Positions 52,331 to 63,350 of a stretch of DNA of 64,000 nucleotides are shown in pieces. Below the pieces are notes generated by a model that searched no databases, was not told where the DNA came from, and saw only the letters and a list, made by a program, of their open reading frames with translations. The translations under genes and the position numbers were made by a program. This DNA is from Linnemannia hyalina. Lineage: Eukaryota > Mortierellomycota > Mortierellomycetes > Mortierellales > Mortierellaceae. The stretch spans positions 1 to 64,000 of the forward strand of contig JAHRHY010000018.1 in the NCBI GenBank assembly GCA_019671135.1, read 5' to 3'. The stretch's first letter is position 1. The number at the start of each line of letters is the position of its first letter.

Positions 52331-53122
52331 TTTCCCTTATTCCATGCTCCCTTGTGCTCAGCCGTCCTCGTGCTCAACCGTCCCTTGTTTCAGTCTTCCT
52401 TGTACTCAGCCTTCCTCGTACTGAGCCTTCCATGCTCCCAGTCTTCTTAGCAATCAGTCTCCTGTTCTATATCCTGTCTTATATTCCAAGCCTCGTTTCG
52501 TCCGCCTCCTTGACATCGTTCGTGATATCTTCTCCACGGATGCGTCATTCCCAATCCCCTCGTTTGTCGGGTTGCCAACAGTTGATGCGCCCAGTCCAGC
52601 CCTCTCATCTGTTCGATTGCCTTCAGTCAACATATCTTATTCCATTTCCTTGTCCATGGTATCGCTGCCCATGGATATGTCAATACCTTCGTCCGTCACA
52701 CTCCTTCCGTCCATTCAGCCAATCTGCCCTACGATGCCAACCGACCCCTGCCATCCCCTATGTCATCTCGACCACAAGAAGACAATTGATTCTGGCTCAA
52801 GTCCTCCATCCTTCGTCGAAATCACCAAAACCATCGTCAAGGATAGTGCGTCCATTGAATCCGGAACCGTCAACCCCAGTCCACTTCGATCGTATGTCCA
52901 TGCTGCCCGCCGTCCGTAACAATCCCGATCCAAAAGTCATCCACCATGTGGTTGTCTGTCGTTGGTGCAGAGAGATGAACATGTTAAGTTGAGTGTTAAT
53001 CTCTCGTTCCTAAAACAGCCACAAATTCGACGTCACGCGCAATGTCCCCTATGTGCACACAAACCGCGTTCCCTCTATGTGCACACATCCCTTACTCCCT
53101 CTATATACACGCGTGCGGGAAG

Positions 53123-53330
53123 ACAGCCCGCTCACCAAAATTGTTCACATGCACATCCCTTTTCTTCGTTCATGCAAACTCTCTTTTCCTTCCTGTCGTT
53201 CTTAACCAATCCCGTTACACTTTCATTACAGCCGGCTCACCAAAATTGTTCACATGCACATCCCTTTTCTCCATTCATGCAAACTCTCTTTTCTTTCCTA
53301 TCGTTCTTAACCAATCCCGTTACACTTTCC
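53123..53330. repeat. Tandem duplication in Element-D
   Basis: Two copies of about 100 bp begin GCTCACCAAAATTGTTCACA (near 53128 and 53232). Both continue through AATCCCGTTACACTTTC. Confidence 0.7.
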
Positions 53331-53761
53331 TTGATCACGCCATTCTCTCTTCCACCCCATGCAACAACACTCTCTGTTCCCTCCTCCCTCCTTCAGCAAG
53401 CACGCCATTCTCCCCCATGCACAAACTCCTTTTGTCCTCACAGTCAACCACACCATCATCCTTTCACCTCATGCACACACCCTTCCAGTTTCCTTCCAGT
53501 TCCATTCCAACATGACCTCAGTTCATCGACAGTTCGCCGTTGCTCGACATTCAAAAGCAACAAGCTGCCCATTCTCACTTCTCTTCTCTTTGTTCCCTAC
53601 ACCCTTCCATTCCCCTGCCTCCATTCCCCTGCCTCCATCTCATTCGCCTACCTTCGTTCACACCGCTATTCACACATTTGCTTCCCCATTCAAAAAAAAA
53701 AAAAAAAAAAAAAAGGGAACATATACACAACCTTTCCTCTCTCACAACACCGACCACCACC

Positions 53762-54388
53762 ATGTCCGCCAAGCGAGCACACTTCAGTTCCTCCGTCAAG
53801 ACCATTCCGGATGCCCAGCCCAACCGTCGTACAGCCTCACTCCAACACCAAAAGTCCTTTAATGGTGAGGACGACCCTGAGGCAGCATCCATTCGAAGCA
53901 CTTTCCCCGCCGCACAGAAGCCGTCCGAGGAGCAAGAAACGACGTCCGATAACGACGAAGCCAACACCACCTTCGTCACTCAGCAAACCATCAACCTTGA
54001 TCCCGAAGACGACGAAAAACCAATCCTTGAAAGACCACAAGTCCATGCGGCTTCTCTTTCTACCCAAGAAAACCTCGGACCATGTCAGCCAACCCAAGTT
54101 GGCAGCTTTCTCGCACAGCTGGAGATTGCGTGGCAAGAGACGCGCCAGGAGATGTATAAAACCGCTCCGTTGTGTAGCGACACATCCCTATCCCCGAACC
54201 TCCTGGAATGGTACCGAAGACACTATGTGGACCTCCGAGAACAAGAAAAAAGCCTTCGAGGTGACATTGGTCGCCTAACCCCTGTCCCTCCGATGCCAAT
54301 GGACCCTCACCTCAAGTTTTACCAGGAAGCCCTCCACGCCTACAGAGAAACTCTTCAAGAGTACTGGTCGAAGAGGCCCCACCCCTAG
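53762..54388 (+). CDS. Element-D internal protein of unknown function
   Basis: This is 208 residues. The ATG at 53762 is preceded by CACCACC, shortly after a long A run at 53694-53714. The first part is polar with acidic stretches (EDDPEAASIRS; LDPEDDEKPILE). The second half is helix-prone and aromatic (FLAQLEIAWQETRQEMYK; EWYRRHYVDLREQEKSLRGD; FYQEALHAYRETLQEYW). No Gag core, zinc knuckle or enzymatic motif is seen. It is the only convincing ORF of the element and is placed where gag would be. It could be a very diverged Gag or a captured host fragment; I do not recognise it. Confidence 0.6.
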   Translation: MSAKRAHFSSSVKTIPDAQPNRRTASLQHQKSFNGEDDPEAASIRSTFPAAQKPSEEQETTSDNDEANTTFVTQQTINLDPEDDEKPILERPQVHAASLSTQENLGPCQPTQVGSFLAQLEIAWQETRQEMYKTAPLCSDTSLSPNLLEWYRRHYVDLREQEKSLRGDIGRLTPVPPMPMDPHLKFYQEALHAYRETLQEYWSKRPHP

Positions 54389-54705
54389 GTCTCCTTTAGA
54401 AGGAGGAGTGTCAGAGTCCCACTCTGTCCTCTTTCCCTTGCCCCTTCTCTCCTCTGTTTTCCTTCTCTCTGCCTCTTCTATTTATCTCTTTTTCCCTGTC
54501 TCTTTTCTCTCTCCTCGCACCTCTCTCATTTCTCCTTCTCCACCACGTTCCTTGTGTATGTCGCGTATCCCCTGTCCCCACGCCCTTACGTGTTCCGCGT
54601 CTTTCCCATCTCCTGTCTTCGGTCACTCCCTTCATTTATTTTTTTTAACCAAGTCCAAGCCGATCATGGCCTGAAACTTGATGAATTTTTTTTAAGAGGG
54701 GAAGG

Positions 54706-54912
54706 TGCAACATATTAGGTTTACTATTGCTCTCTAGTTAGTCATTCCTTGTCACCCTCTGTCACCTCTGACTTTGTATGACACTACACCTAGAAACCTA
54801 GTTGGCGACTTTGTATATATATTTAGTTGTATCATAGTAATAACATCAATCATCACTGCTTCAACTCTCGTCCCCGTTCTATACTTCTCTGTCCCAGTCT
54901 TCGCCTGTTGCA
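54706..54912 (+). repeat. Element-D 3' LTR
   Basis: This 207-bp LTR is preceded by the purine tract AAGAGGGGAAGG and followed by CATAG. Confidence 0.9.
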
Positions 54913-54955
54913 CATAGAATCGTGGTTGGACATCGAATGGAAAATGTTTATGGGT

Positions 54956-54956
<1 letters not shown>

Positions 54957-54992
<36 letters not shown>
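54957..54992. repeat. TG microsatellite
   Basis: This is a run of (TG)n with one interruption, close to the right flank of Element-D. Confidence 0.9.
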
Positions 54993-55279
54993 GTTGTTGT
55001 TTTTTAGAAAACGGTCAATAGTAAGACGTCAAAAAAAGTCGAAATGTAATGAGAGAAGATAGACGAGAAGGAAGGTGGTTGTTGACCCGTCTATTGAGCA
55101 AACTAATTTATTGATAATTATTCGTCAAATAAAAACTAACCCTTTATTTCATCACAGGAGCAGGTCAACGCGCTTATAGGGGTGCCGATATGAGGGTGGC
55201 TTGGTACCTCTTTCATATTTATTAAGGGCACCATCTCTAGTAATACTTGTACGAAATAATAACCCACAATACAACAGCC
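54993..55279. other. No supported gene
   Basis: This is AT-rich flank downstream of the cupin gene, which ends at 55280. Confidence 0.4.
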
Positions 55280-55981
55280 CTAGTGCTTGACAAGCCACTC
55301 CAATGCTTTGGCATCCGTGGCGGTTAACAGCTCATTGCTCTTTTCCACGGATAAAAACTCATGATCAAAGTATTCGAACCCTGGAACTACAGTCTCTGTA
55401 ATCAAGAGACCCTCGTTATTGTCCTGACCTCCTTCAGTGCTGTCACTAGCCCCGTCGCCTGCAGCGGTTCGAAGCAAGAAACTCGCCTTCCAAACACCAC
55501 CTTCCACAGTCCAAGTGACCCTTTCCCCCTTTGCGATGTTATAACCGACCACAAATGACTCAACATGTCCATCAGGATGGATTAAAACATATCGGCGGCG
55601 CCCCTTGACCGCATTATTCATACCCTTGACAAGGGTATGCATAATGCGGCTCTGATTGCGGTGGAACGATCCCATTGGCCGATTCGGAGTCAAGTAGTAC
55701 AAACTAGACGTCGAAAGCAGTCTCTTTGCAGGATCGTATCCCTCTCGCAAACCTCTGGTCAGTTCGAGCGTACGTGCAGATAGCGGCACGGGCGGATATG
55801 GTGACGGGATGGAGGCAGTGTTTATGTCCGTGAAGGCAAAGTAGCCGCCTTCAATGTGAGGGTCCAGTGAGAGAGTAGACAGAGTGGATTGGATATACAG
55901 AGGCTCCTCCGAGGATGGATTAGAAGTGTATATTGGCTTGAGGAGGGAAAGAGAGATGTTTGGCGTGCTGGTATTGGACAT
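55280..55981 (-). CDS. Cupin_5 / DUF985 domain protein
   Basis: This is an intact single-exon 233-residue ORF. Diagnostic parts of the cupin_5 (DUF985, RmlC-like jelly roll) family are HIEGGYFAFTD near residue 42, LTPNRPMGSFHRNQSRIMH, YVLIHPDGHVESFVVGYNI, TWTVEGGVWKASFLL, and the C-terminal TVVPGFEYFDHEFLS. Yeast YML079w belongs to this family; its reaction is not settled. An insertion of about 20 acidic residues (AAGDGASDSTEGGQDNNEG) precedes the last strand. The extended N-terminus (SLLKPIYTSNPSSEEPLYIQ) matches the helical start expected. No signal peptide is seen, so it is likely cytosolic. Divergent minisatellite DNA lies upstream. Confidence 0.88.
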   Translation of the reverse strand: MSNTSTPNISLSLLKPIYTSNPSSEEPLYIQSTLSTLSLDPHIEGGYFAFTDINTASIPSPYPPVPLSARTLELTRGLREGYDPAKRLLSTSSLYYLTPNRPMGSFHRNQSRIMHTLVKGMNNAVKGRRRYVLIHPDGHVESFVVGYNIAKGERVTWTVEGGVWKASFLLRTAAGDGASDSTEGGQDNNEGLLITETVVPGFEYFDHEFLSVEKSNELLTATDAKALEWLVKH

Positions 55982-56094
55982 TGCAGTAGGGTTGGGTTTA
56001 TGTGTATATGAGTGTATTGTAATAGAAGGATCGTTGAAGTCTAAAGAGCAGGAAGAAGGACATGGAGCTACGGTATATATGCATGTGTCAGGAT

Positions 56095-56345
56095 CAGGCT
56101 ATGTCGAGCGGCAGTGCTGTGATGTCGAGCAACAGTGCTGTGTTGTTGAGCGGCAGTGAATACTGGAAGAAGGGACACTGGAAAATGATCAAGGGATACT
56201 GGTAAAGATCAAGGGATACTGGAAAGAAGGGATACTGAAAAGAGACCAAGGGATACTGGAAAAAGATCAAGGGATACTGGTAAAGATCAAAGGATACTGG
56301 TAAAGATCAAGGGATACTGGTAAAGATTAAGGGATGCAAAAAAGG
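56095..56345. repeat. Minisatellite between the cupin and PLC-like genes
   Basis: Three copies of a roughly 21-bp unit (TGTCGAGCGGCAGTGCTGTGA type) at 56101-56158 are followed by about eight copies of a roughly 20-bp unit (GATCAAGGGATACTGGTAAA type). Scattered ATCAAGGG words continue to about 56670. Confidence 0.8.
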
Positions 56346-56781
56346 ACCTAGACAGATTCAAGGGATGGAATGACCCAGTGATAACACTGGACATGGCAAG
56401 AAAAGGTCAAGGGGGCAGGTACGCAAAAAAAGATCATGGGAATAGAAAAACCAAAGCATAAAAAAAGATTAAGGGCAGGTGCACATTTCAAACGAAAATT
56501 CAAGGGGACAAAGATTGAGAGACGACACTAACCAACAATACCAATAAACAGTATTAACGACAACATCAAAGGCTAACATCAAGGGATAAGTTCAAAGGGC
56601 TACATCAAAGGACAAAACCAAAGAATAACATCAAGGAACAATATCAAACGACGCGAAAGATCAAGGAATGGATTTTTTTTTCTGACGATCGATGTTCTTT
56701 TTGTATTTATTGTTTTGGGTGGTTTAGAGGTAAACAGTATGGTACTTTGACGCACATCGTGTTTGAACAAAGGGAGCCCGT

Positions 56782-57765
56782 TCAATTAGTTTTTTGTACG
56801 TTATTTCCAGAAGTAGTAGCCGCAATTCCATTCCAGGTGACCTTGTTAACCTTGGCCACCGTCTCAGTCAACGAACCCTTCTGATAAAAATCGACGGCGA
56901 CAAAACTGGGGATCTGCTTAAAGATGGTCTGGCAGGAGTTGATGTGGGAGACCAGATCAGGGCCGTTGGTTTGATCGGCGACATCTGGCTGAGGGTCCGA
57001 GGTCGTGCTTCCTTGCGCGTTGGTTGCTCCTTGGATGAAATGGTTCAAGACATACATCGGCTTGCGCTGATCCTTGGGGCGGTCGATTGTGCAAGGATAG
57101 GCAGTACCCTTGGGAATACTGTAAGGTGTCTCAAAGATGAAATCATATTCTGCCATCAACCATGGCACGGTTGCGTCAGCACCAGAGTCGATAAAGTTGA
57201 CAAGACGCTTCTTGCTGGCAATCATCTGTGCAAGAGTGGGCCATATAGTAGCTCCCGTCGCCTGGGCGTAAAGATATGGGCTTAGTCCAGCGGCCGCATA
57301 GACAGCCTGGAATTGGGCAGGCTTTAGGTTGGCGGCGTTCTCCCAAAGAATGGTGATGACCTCATTGGGGTTGGCGTCCATGAATGTCTTGAACAGAGCG
57401 AGTGTGGCTGAGAGGGCACCCCCATCCAGCAAGGCGCAATTGATGTGACAGAGTTCAATCTCATTGGGGTTGCCGGATGGAGTGGCGTAGGCGTCGAGCA
57501 TGAATGCACGAATGCCGTCCTTGAGCTGGGTAGGGATGTTGTTGACCTGGTTGGTGTCAAGTCCGTTGGGAGGGTTGAAGGCGTAGGCATTGTGAGCGGT
57601 GGCATAAGAGACCTTGTCATAGGTCCTCGAACACAACTCCGTGTAGCCGTTACATTGCTGCTGGGCGTCAGTATATTGGACCCAAGCGGAGGACGAGGCC
57701 AACAGGATGCCGACTGTAAGGGAAAGAGATGAGCGGACCATGAAGCGGAAGAGGTGTGATATCAA
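56782..57765 (-). CDS. Secreted PI-PLC X-domain-like phosphodiesterase
   Basis: This is 327 residues, single exon. The ATG at 57765 or 57741 (MVRSSLSLTVGILL) gives a signal peptide, cleaved around AQQQCNG, so the protein is secreted or surface-attached. It has the TIM-barrel fold of PLC-like phosphodiesterases: the first catalytic His in SYATAHNAYA, then TQLKDGIRAFMLDAY, and the second His in IELCHINCALLDGG. Later come NEVITILWEN, KRLVNFIDSGAD and PSFVAVDFYQKG. Cys residues near both ends may form disulphides. Fungal and oomycete members of this group lack the Y and C2 domains of signalling PLCs. The substrate is unknown, probably a phosphoinositide-type lipid or related diester. The closing TTSGNNV tail is Ser/Thr-rich but has no clear GPI signal. 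Confidence 0.88.
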   Translation of the reverse strand: MISHLFRFMVRSSLSLTVGILLASSSAWVQYTDAQQQCNGYTELCSRTYDKVSYATAHNAYAFNPPNGLDTNQVNNIPTQLKDGIRAFMLDAYATPSGNPNEIELCHINCALLDGGALSATLALFKTFMDANPNEVITILWENAANLKPAQFQAVYAAAGLSPYLYAQATGATIWPTLAQMIASKKRLVNFIDSGADATVPWLMAEYDFIFETPYSIPKGTAYPCTIDRPKDQRKPMYVLNHFIQGATNAQGSTTSDPQPDVADQTNGPDLVSHINSCQTIFKQIPSFVAVDFYQKGSLTETVAKVNKVTWNGIAATTSGNNVQKTN

Positions 57766-59242
57766 AAGGAAATGAGAGTGGGATTGAGAATGGAAAAGAG
57801 TGAGTGAGAGGGAAGGTCGTAAGAATGGATTCCAAAAGTATTGAGGTCCAGTGGGGTATATTTGTGAACAAGGAGTAAAGGGGCTTAAGGAACAAAAAGA
57901 TCAAGGGCGTTCACCAACTGGTTTGTGGTAGGCAAACGTTCATCGCAACGTTGCTTTTGATCCTTCAATGTCGGTTTTTAATCTTTGCTTCAGCAAGAAT
58001 TCCAGGGCGCATTGTTGAAATTGAACTATGGTGTTGGACTCATATTAAAACATCAATTGGAGAAACAGGGGATTGGGGGAAGAAACGAGAGAAGAAACTA
58101 TGAATGACAAGGCATGGGAATTGACACGGGGAATAATAAGGGGAAGGGTCTGTTGGCTTATTGGGTTGGTTGGTGGACTGGATGGTTGTCTACAGAATAG
58201 CATTTAGGCGTTGAGCGCGGTAGAGAGAGAGGGACGGGGGAAATGAGAAAAAGAGGATATGGCGCTGGGGATTGATGAATAAATGAACGGTGGACCGAAA
58301 CTGGACTGGAGCTTCTCGTTATTTGTGTTTTTTGTTGCATGTGTTTAGATCCATCTATCCCTTGTCTGCCCGTTGGGGAATGATCGTTGTCATAGCGCTT
58401 GTCATTCTTCGGTTATCTCTACATCGTCTTCGTCGGTTCTTGTTTAAGGTGTTTCCACCCCTCACCTCTAAGGTTTCAATTTGCATTACCTTACCCCCTT
58501 GTCATATTAATCGCATTCATTTCTCTCCCTCCACAAAAAAAGGTACATGTCCCGCAGGCAAAAAGAAAGTCTGAAAGAGGGAGGTTATAGGCAACACATT
58601 ATAAGACCACAATCCCCAACAAGAGCATAAAACAAACAAGTAACTCACAAATGAAGAACAAAGATAGACTAGAGTACCATCTCATGATGAGAACAGTGTT
58701 AGCATCCTTCTGAGTTACGCGCGTCAAACTTTCTCCTATGGTAGACGATCTCTTCTTCAAGTATGGTTTGTGTGTATTGGAGAGAGAGAGAAGGAGCGAG
58801 AATAAAGACGACAAGTTGCATGCAGAAGACAGGCCTCCCACAAGATATGCAAACGCGTACACCTATGGCACATTGACAGGCACCGTCCGCATATTTTATT
58901 GATGAATATTCTTTTGGCAGCATCCTTCGTTTCTTTTCCTTTGATATGTAAGAAAACCCCGAGCATATCTCCCGGAAAAAAGAATCGAGTCTTGGGCGCA
59001 TACTGCATGTGCCCAAGATGGATCTAGCAGTACTAGCACAACCTTTTTGTTCGGTTGTAGTGGACCAGTCTTGAGGGTAAGGGCCTCTTCCAAAGTCTCT
59101 CAACCAAAGGGGTAAAAGAAATTTAGCGTAGCATCTAGCTAACCTTGGCGGCAAAACGGGGAGTTAAAAAAGTGAAAGGGAACGCATGGCATGGCCATGA
59201 GTGCACTATCAAAAAATGATAAAAAAGAGAAAAACTATGTAC
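57766..59242. other. No supported gene
   Basis: The first 300 bp hold the likely promoter of the PLC-like gene. A 151-codon minus-strand ORF (58699-59154) contains CQCAIGVRVCISCGRPVFC but no known domain and overlaps other frames equally open, so it is not called. Confidence 0.35.
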
Positions 59243-59244
59243 TA

Positions 59245-60349
59245 AAGTGCTCCACAAAAGTGTTCAACCAAAACACGATTTTGCCGTTTTTTTTGAAATG
59301 CTCATTCACCAATGTTCCAACCGGCCCCCAGATTCCAGTCATTCATTCTCTTGAATCGTAATCCCATTCACCACCACTTGCTTTTTTTTGCATGGACCGA
59401 CATTGGATCATCGCCGGAATTGAAATGCCTAACTCTGCTTGAACAGTTAAATGGATTACATGCATCACGATCTCCTTTTTCAACTTGCGGAGTCTTCGTA
59501 GTTTCTTATTACCTCTACATTTTAGTGAGTTACTTCCTCAATTCCTATATGACATTGTGTCAAGGTTTGGAGTTCCTACTTATAGTCTTTTGTATGTGAC
59601 TTATATGCATGAGTTTACATGGGTTTAGCACGTATTTAGCTGTTTTTTTAATACCACAAGCTCAATGCACTTTTAACAGGCAAACTGAGAGCTGGTCCAT
59701 GTATAGAACATGTTGTGGGATCTAGAAGTCTTTAATGTAAGAAACCAGCTACTCTCAATGAAGTGTAATACCGTGACAGGATTTAAAGTCATGCTAACTC
59801 CATGTAACAATACTTACTTTAGTGATATCTCATGTTAACGTTGCGGTAATCCCATACCTTTTCTATGTTGCTGATCCACAACATGTTCTATACATGGACC
59901 ATCTCTCAGTTTGCCTGTTAAAAGTGCATTGAGCTTGTGGTATTAAAAAAACAGCTAAATACGTGCTAAACCCATGTAAACTCATGCATATAAGTCACAT
60001 ACAAAAGACTATAAGTAGGAACTCCAAACCTTGACACAATGTCATATAGGAATTGAGGAAGTAACTCACTAAAATGTAGAGGTAATAAGAAACTACGAAG
60101 ACTCCGCAAGTTGAAAAAGGAGATCGTGATGCATGTAATCCATTTAACTGTTCAAGCAGAGTTAGGCATTTCAATTCCGGCGATGATCCAATGTCGGTCC
60201 ATGCAAAAAAAAGCAAGTGGTGGTGAATGGGATTACGATTCAAGAGAATGAATGACTGGAATCTGGGGGCCGGTTGGAACATTGGTGAATGAGCATTTCA
60301 AAAAAAACGGCAAAATCGTGTTTTGGTTGAACACTTTTGTGGAGCACTT
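59245..60349. repeat. Palindromic MITE P3
   Basis: This 1105-bp element is bounded by TA at 59243-59244 and 60350-60351. The ends are AAGTGCTCC and GGAGCACTT. The arms are about 470 bp and nearly perfectly complementary. It is the closest relative of the half copy at 10388-10778. Confidence 0.9.
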
Positions 60350-60351
60350 TA

Positions 60352-60751
60352 TGTATGTATGATATCAACCATGTAAAACAACGACTGTATCGTTCCTTGT
60401 ATATTATCCTATTAGACACCATCACATTCTCCAAACAAGTCTTCTTTTTTTTGCAAAACGAATCTCTTGAATGTGTTCATCTACTATGAAACTGTACCCC
60501 TCACTACAAGATTCGGATAAGTAGTTCTTGTATGTGATCACCTAAGGCACTTGTGCTCTCAACTGTATCTTTGCTGAAATACAGGGGAGAGACTACGTTT
60601 TAAAAAATCTTATGCTGTCTGTTGCTATCTCACCCTAAGTTCTCTTCCGGACTTTGGAGAAATGTTATAGCTATAGAAATCTGACGCGCATTCCTTGGGC
60701 CTTGGATATTTTTATATGCTTTTTAAATTCCTTTGCATATGGAGAGGTTGC
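60352..60751 (+). repeat. Old, truncated copy of the 495-bp unit
   Basis: It begins TGTATGTATGATATCAACC, as inside the unit, and follows it with many substitutions to GGAGAGGTTGC at 60741-60751. The corresponding intact end is AAGGGGCCGC. It is followed by ATA, the same 3-bp flank as copy A. The left 95 bases of the unit are missing; palindrome P3 directly abuts it. Confidence 0.7.
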
Positions 60752-61992
60752 ATAGAAGAACCATTTGGATCCGTAATTCGGCGGCTTTTGACACCTTGCT
60801 CTTGTTCAGATCGGAGACCTCCCCCTGCACCTTCCTGACACGCATTGTGTGGTACTTGTTGACCTCTTCGGAAACTGGGATTGTCTCCACATCCGCCATT
60901 ACCTCAGCCATCTGACCAACAATGTCAAGTATCTGACATGTTGCGGCTTTGCGGCCGCGGGACTTGATAAGACTACTGTTGCCATTATTGGGTTTGACAA
61001 GGCTGTGTTCGGAATAGAGTTTGTGGAACACAAATGCTGCAGTTTTGATACCGCTCCACTCTATTGATTTTGTACACCCATAATGACTTCAGAGTCACGG
61101 GTATTGTTTTGTAGAAGTTGAAAATCCTGTCGACTGCAGCATAGGACTCGAACGTGGACTCCATACTAAACTTGGATCGCGTTTGTCTCCCTAGGTTGTT
61201 GTAAAAGTCTTGGCCACTATTTTTCGAATTCAAATGCGGGAGTCTTTGTGAGGATGGAACTCGGAGTTGTCTAGACCATCAATGACCTTTCCAGTTGTGA
61301 GGATAATGCAGCATATTATCAAGGCGTTCCGTTCGAATGTCCCAATCATTGCCTTGTTGGTGTTGTCATGATGGAAATTAACGATGCTGAAAGAACTGCG
61401 CGTTGGCAAGGCGAGATTTTGTCGGCGTGTATCCTCACCTGGAAGTCTACCGTATACTTCATCCTTTATAACAAAAAAGGGCCGCGTTCCCTGACTGAAC
61501 CATGAGACCCCCAAGCATCCTGGAGAGTGTCTTGCCGTTACTGCGAAATGGCATATGCCAAATCGCATCACTCTCAGCCGCCTTACAGTCCTCAGATTTG
61601 ATCAGACCGCCATAGTGATGGACCTTCAAGGCGGCCTCCAGTTCGATATCTTCGATCTCTGATGGGCGTTGTCATTTCAAGGATCACACATATGCCACCG
61701 AACCGCTCTGTAGCCTCTTCGAGTCGCTTGTCAAGAGAAGTGCAAACGCCTTGCTTCCATCCTCGAGCCTCAACTCTGCTGGTTCGAACATCTTCTGACT
61801 GCATTGAGCAGTTGCTGCATGCTGAGCAATATGAATTAGTTCCTTTTTGGAACTCGACCAAAGTCTGACTGTCCTGCTCCCATGTCCTGCAGGTATGAGA
61901 GTGTGCACAAATCTCCCCAACGGCACATCCATAACCACAGTGTGAAAATATCCAGGGGTACAATAACTCGTCCAGACCCTAGCAAGTAGCAA
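60752..61992 (-). pseudogene. Broken unidentified gene
   Basis: Several overlapping minus-strand ORF pieces (61992-61684, 61963-61592, 61571-61230, 61031-60723) look like parts of one coding region in shifting frames, for example FVIKDEVYGRLPGEDTRR, KAMIGTFERNALIICC and VSEEVNKYHTMRVRKVQGEV. A Cys cluster (SYCSACSNC) lies near 61830. No family was recognised. The frame breaks suggest a relic of a gene or transposon. Confidence 0.35.
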
Positions 61993-62852
61993 CGAATCAG
62001 ATGTTTAGAGAGGCCAGTATGTGATAGAAAATGCGAGAGACATCAGTGGCACTTCAGAGGATGGATTCTCCTGTTTGGGCCATCGTGGCACTCCAATTTG
62101 TGGTTCCGAAGAGCGCCGAGGATTGCCATGGGTTTCCACAAAGAATACAGACAGGCTTGCCTTCCGCCATTACATTGTGGTCATCGTAGCTGTCTTCGCT
62201 TTGCAAATATCGCAACTTGCTAAACTTTAAAAATAAACCACCTCTTTCTTCACCTGGGGTGCCTAGCTTGCTCTTGTCTTCTCATGTTATCTCGAACATC
62301 TGCAGCAAAGTATCACCTCCAACTGCTGCGTGTACATGGCACGCAACATCATGAACAATGTCGATCTCACCATCACAAAGTTCAACAGAGAAGCAGAGTC
62401 CAAGAATGCGTATCAGAGCAGTGCATAAGTCGGGACAAACCACAGAAGCAGAAGTGAAAACAAAAGGACGAGGAGTGACGATTCGTTAGTCCATAGATGA
62501 AAGAAAGCTGGAGTGACGATTCAGAAGTCCTGAGATGAAAAAAAGCCGGACTAATGAATCGTCACTCCAGCTTTCTTTCTCTTTCTTGTCATAAAAATCA
62601 ATAAAAATCTCAAAGCCTCCCTTGTGTGAGAGAGAGTGATCACTGTTTCCTTACATGAACGACAACACATAATAGGACAGCTCATTTTTTTTCGTATGCA
62701 AGGAGCTGGAAGTGTGCTTGTTAGTCTGATGATGGAAAGAGTCCTGTTGCTTTCGTCAATGTTACAACTGTGAAGGAGTGAAAAAGACAACAAGAAAAGT
62801 CGTATGATATGATGGTTTGAGAGTAAACGGGCAAAATTCAAAAGGCAAGCAC
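61993..62852. other. No supported gene
   Basis: Only short ORFs are present. It holds a perfect hairpin at 62499-62579. Confidence 0.4.
62499..62579. repeat. Perfect 25-bp inverted repeat
   Basis: The arms at 62499-62523 and 62555-62579 are exact reverse complements around GCTGGAGTGACGATTCA. A second, 21-bp pair (62471-62491 and 62549-62569, one mismatch) competes for part of the right arm. Confidence 0.85.
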
Positions 62853-63181
62853 TGTTACTCAGGGGAGAGGGTCGAAGGCCAGAGTTATAGGACCGCTGTT
62901 GAGTCCTCAATCGGTACGGGGGGGAGGGGTTGTAGGTTGAGGGGGGGGGTTGATAGTCGGGGATAGTGATAATAGCGTCCTAAAGAGTCACACGAAACGA
63001 TACACTGCAGCGCGCCAGCGAAACTCTTGTCAATACTGCTCTCGTCCAAGAAGTGATGTGTAAAAGGACAAAGAGCAGACAAGAGGGCTCGGCGCACTAC
63101 TAATACACTATCTACTAAAGAATATGACTGCTGACCGAAGGCATCGCCGCCACTGCCTAGCCACCACATCTTTTTGCAACA
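62853..63181 (-). mobile_element. Solo LTR of the Gypsy-C family
   Basis: This is 329 bp from TGTTACTCAGG to TTGCAACA, with the same orientation as Gypsy-C. It lacks the internal 62-bp duplication. The 4-bp flanks are GCAC and GCAA, an imperfect duplication. Confidence 0.8.
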
Positions 63182-63350
63182 GCAACTGCTCGGAACCCTT
63201 AACAACCTTAACTAAAGCTACAATTTCGGCAACCCCACACCAGCACTTAGTGCTCCGAGTAACGGTTCAAACAAGTCGTCCAACGACGAGAAAAAAATTG
63301 TTTTCGTTATGTTTTTTACTATGTGTCACTCTACGCAACAGCAAAAATTC

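Larger units (their letters stand above)
51416..54912 (+). mobile_element. Element-D: non-autonomous LTR retrotransposon
   Basis: The length is 3497 bp. The LTRs of 207 bp (TGCAAC...GTTGCA) at 51416-51622 and 54706-54912 appear identical. The target duplication is CATAG (51411-51415 and 54913-54917). The primer site TGGTAGCAAAGGTTACACCG directly follows the 5' LTR. The purine tract AAGAGGGGAAGG directly precedes the 3' LTR. There is no RT, protease or integrase sequence. The primer site and purine tract resemble those of Gypsy-A, so a Gypsy-A-type element probably supplies the enzymes. Confidence 0.9.

Noticed and set aside
51537..52424. Long Pro/Ser/Phe-rich ORF across the Element-D minisatellite
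   Set aside because: It comes from a tandem repeat whose unit lacks stops, it begins in the LTR, and it has no conserved domain.
52962..54278. 438-codon ORF overlapping the Element-D protein
   Set aside because: It is low complexity and overlaps the better-supported 208-residue ORF in another frame.
56095..56345. CRISPR-like array
   Set aside because: The repeats are imperfect and contiguous, without unique spacers, and the window is eukaryotic.
58699..59154. 151-codon Cys-containing ORF
   Set aside because: No family, no homologue in the window, and overlapping frames on the same strand are equally open.
59312..59599. 95-codon ORF present in both arms of palindrome P3 (again at 59995-60282)
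   Set aside because: It duplicates only because the arms are complementary; related palindromes do not conserve the frame.
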